Of a stretch of DNA of 11,914 bases, positions 7,750-11,914 are shown one piece after another. Under the pieces are notes generated by a model, which was not told the DNA's origin, ran no database searches, and saw only the letters and a program-made list of their open reading frames with translations. Where the stretch lies: NCBI GenBank assembly GCA_001795165.1, contig MGNS01000150.1, forward strand, positions 132,182-144,095. Direction: 5' to 3'. This DNA is from Chloroflexi bacterium RBG_16_57_11 (lineage in GTDB: Bacteria; Chloroflexota; Anaerolineae; Anaerolineales; UBA4823). Each line of letters starts with the position of its first letter. Positions within the stretch are counted from its first letter, which is position 1. Both the position numbers and the translations under genes were made by a program.

Positions 7750-8000
7750 TGCGTATGCGTCTCCCGAAGGCAACCTACGAACGCCTGTGTCTGGTCTGTA
7801 TCTTCCAGCACTCTAGCCAGGGCATCCAATTGAGTAGCTGGCAGGGTGTTCTTCAACAACGGCGAACAAAGATACACCATCTGGGCGCCCAAGACAGAGA
7901 GCGGACCAGCCACTTCCAGGATGGAGGCCACCCACTGCTCTAACCCCCAGCGTTGCAAGAATCTTGCCCAAGACCGCCATATTTGCTGGTCTTCGTCCAT
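7746..8000 (-). CDS. Small hypothetical protein (84 aa), first gene of the leftward operon
   Basis: The protein is MDEDQQIWRSWARF... and ends ...VGCLRETHTQ. It is mostly helical in character, with aromatic residues near the start (W10, W13, W20, W25) and an apolar stretch at about 27-50 (SILEVAGPLSVLGAQMVYLC) that is borderline for a membrane helix. ATG 8000 is preferred to TTG 8006. No Shine-Dalgarno precedes either, but a good -10 hexamer (TATACT) sits seven bases before the ATG, which fits a leaderless message. Its TGA overlaps the GTG of the DUF6754-type gene. I do not recognise the family. It could be a small subunit or assembly partner for the membrane proteins. The coding call rests on the operon overlap and the clean frame. 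Confidence 0.7.
   Translation of the reverse strand: MDEDQQIWRSWARFLQRWGLEQWVASILEVAGPLSVLGAQMVYLCSPLLKNTLPATQLDALARVLEDTDQTQAFVGCLRETHTQ
7761..7765 (-). promoter_or_regulatory. Shine-Dalgarno GGGAG supporting the GTG start at 7749
   Basis: The minus-strand GGGAG lies 11 nt before GTG 7749, within the small upstream gene. The alternative TTG at 7773 has no comparable site. Confidence 0.5.
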
Positions 8001-8007
8001 AGGCAAA

Positions 8008-8036
8008 AGTATAGCACAAATCCAATTAAATTGGAA
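8008..8036 (-). promoter_or_regulatory. Candidate promoter of the leftward operon, apparently leaderless
   Basis: On the minus strand, TATACT (8008-8013, five of six consensus bases) is preceded after 17 nt by a poor -35, TTCCAA (8031-8036). Transcription would begin about 7 nt after the -10, at or next to the ATG at 8000, so the message would have almost no leader. The first gene lacks a Shine-Dalgarno, as expected for that. Confidence 0.5.
8021..8035. promoter_or_regulatory. 15-bp palindrome, possible operator over the leftward promoter
   Basis: TCCAATT-A-AATTGGA is a perfect inverted repeat with 7-bp arms around one base. It covers the spacer and most of the -35 of the leftward promoter, a typical place for a repressor dimer. 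The binding protein is unknown. The region is AT-rich, so chance is not excluded. Confidence 0.4.
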
Positions 8037-8123
8037 TCTTACGAGAAAAATTCAGTAAGAGTTTATTTTTTGACCTGAAGCAAAATGAAGATCTGGGGAA
8101 AACAAACCGATCTTATCTGATAT

Positions 8124-8151
8124 ATGACAGTTCGCAGGTATTTTTTATACC
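8124..8151 (+). promoter_or_regulatory. Candidate nifJ promoter
   Basis: ATGACA (8124-8129, five of six bases of the -35 consensus), 16 nt, then TATACC (8146-8151, four of six of the -10). The start would be near 8158, leaving a leader of about 115 nt. A second, weaker pair is TTGTAA (8196-8201) and TACATT (8218-8223), also 16 nt apart. Confidence 0.4.
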
Positions 8152-8262
8152 ATAAATCACTATCTGAAACGCTCGATGGGGACTACACTTTAAGATTGTA
8201 ACCATAGAGTAACTTTTTACATTCCCCTGCCATGAATGGACAGGTGAAATCAGCGATAGAAC

Positions 8263-8266
8263 GGAG
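8263..8266 (+). promoter_or_regulatory. Shine-Dalgarno GGAG for nifJ
   Basis: GGAG lies eight bases before ATG 8275. It supports this start over the internal ATG at 8287, although the protein family's conserved sequence begins only at the latter (MVTIDANEA). Confidence 0.65.
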
Positions 8267-8274
8267 CAAAAATT

Positions 8275-11838
<3,564 letters not shown>

Positions 11839-11851
11839 GACGAACCAAGCT

Positions 11852-11890
11852 CAGGAGGTGAGATGAATGAAATACCCATCTCATCTCCTG
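11852..11890 (+). promoter_or_regulatory. Stem-loop that hides a strong Shine-Dalgarno downstream of nifJ
   Basis: Arms 11852-11865 (CAGGAGGTGAGATG) and 11877-11890 (CATCTCATCTCCTG) pair over 14 bp with one G-U, closing an 11-nt loop. The 5' arm holds AGGAGGT (11853-11859) and the loop holds ATG 11867. No U-tract follows, so it is not a standard intrinsic terminator. It may limit ribosome access to the next gene, or act as an end or stability element for the nifJ message. Confidence 0.6.
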
Positions 11891-11914
11891 GTCGCCCTTA
11901 GCAAATATGGCTTG
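11867..11914 (+). CDS. Start of an unidentified rightward gene (cut by window edge)
   Basis: ATG 11867 opens a frame of 16 codons to the edge (MKYPSHLLVALSKYGL). AGGAGGT lies seven bases upstream, the best ribosome site in the window, only ~30 nt after the nifJ stop. The nearby ATG at 11863 has a spacing of just 3 nt and stops after 12 codons. The gene could be cotranscribed with nifJ. Too little is visible to name a family, and a non-coding reading of this stretch as a hairpin only is possible. Confidence 0.5.
   Translation, partial: MKYPSHLLVALSKYGL

Noticed and set aside
11852..11900. Rho-independent terminator after nifJ
   Set aside because: The stem is strong but is followed by GTCGCCCTTA, not a U-tract, and the region carries a Shine-Dalgarno and an open frame.

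Overview
The window looks like chromosomal DNA of an anaerobic bacterium, most probably a member of Chloroflexota of the Anaerolineae type. This assignment is inference. It rests on the combination of a DUF6754-type membrane protein, a zinc-ribbon/transmembrane protein with an acidic linker, an orphan MutL-like ASKHA protein and a single-chain pyruvate:ferredoxin oxidoreductase (PFOR). There is no rRNA, tRNA or other marker to confirm it. No mobile element, CRISPR array or tRNA was seen.

Layout: two divergent transcription units share an intergenic region of about 270 bp (8001-8274). Leftward from 8000 to beyond the left edge lies one compact operon of eight genes. In transcription order they are: a small 84-aa protein; a DUF6754-type membrane protein; a six-helix membrane protein; an 802-aa zinc-ribbon, acidic-linker membrane protein; a six- or seven-helix membrane protein; a MutL-like ASKHA protein; a 350-aa protein with barrel-sandwich-like and KOW-like segments; and a single-pass Ala/Thr-rich protein cut by the edge. 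Junctions are 4-nt overlaps (ATGA or GTGA) or gaps of 1-2 nt, with 16 nt before the last gene. The products are therefore probably made together and may form one membrane-associated assembly, whose function I cannot name.

Rightward, 8275-11838 encodes a complete PFOR (nifJ type, 1187 aa). All pyruvate- and TPP-binding residues and all twelve cluster cysteines that I looked for are present. It links pyruvate (plus CoA) to acetyl-CoA, CO2 and reduced ferredoxin, in keeping with an anaerobic, fermentative or syntrophic lifestyle. After its stop codon, a strong Shine-Dalgarno sequence and an ATG open a further rightward reading frame that leaves the window after 16 codons. Its Shine-Dalgarno lies in one arm of a 14-bp hairpin.

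The most interesting parts are the leftward operon as an undescribed membrane module, the MutL-like protein without any glutamate mutase nearby, an apparently leaderless operon start overlapped by a 15-bp palindrome, and the Shine-Dalgarno-sequestering hairpin after nifJ.
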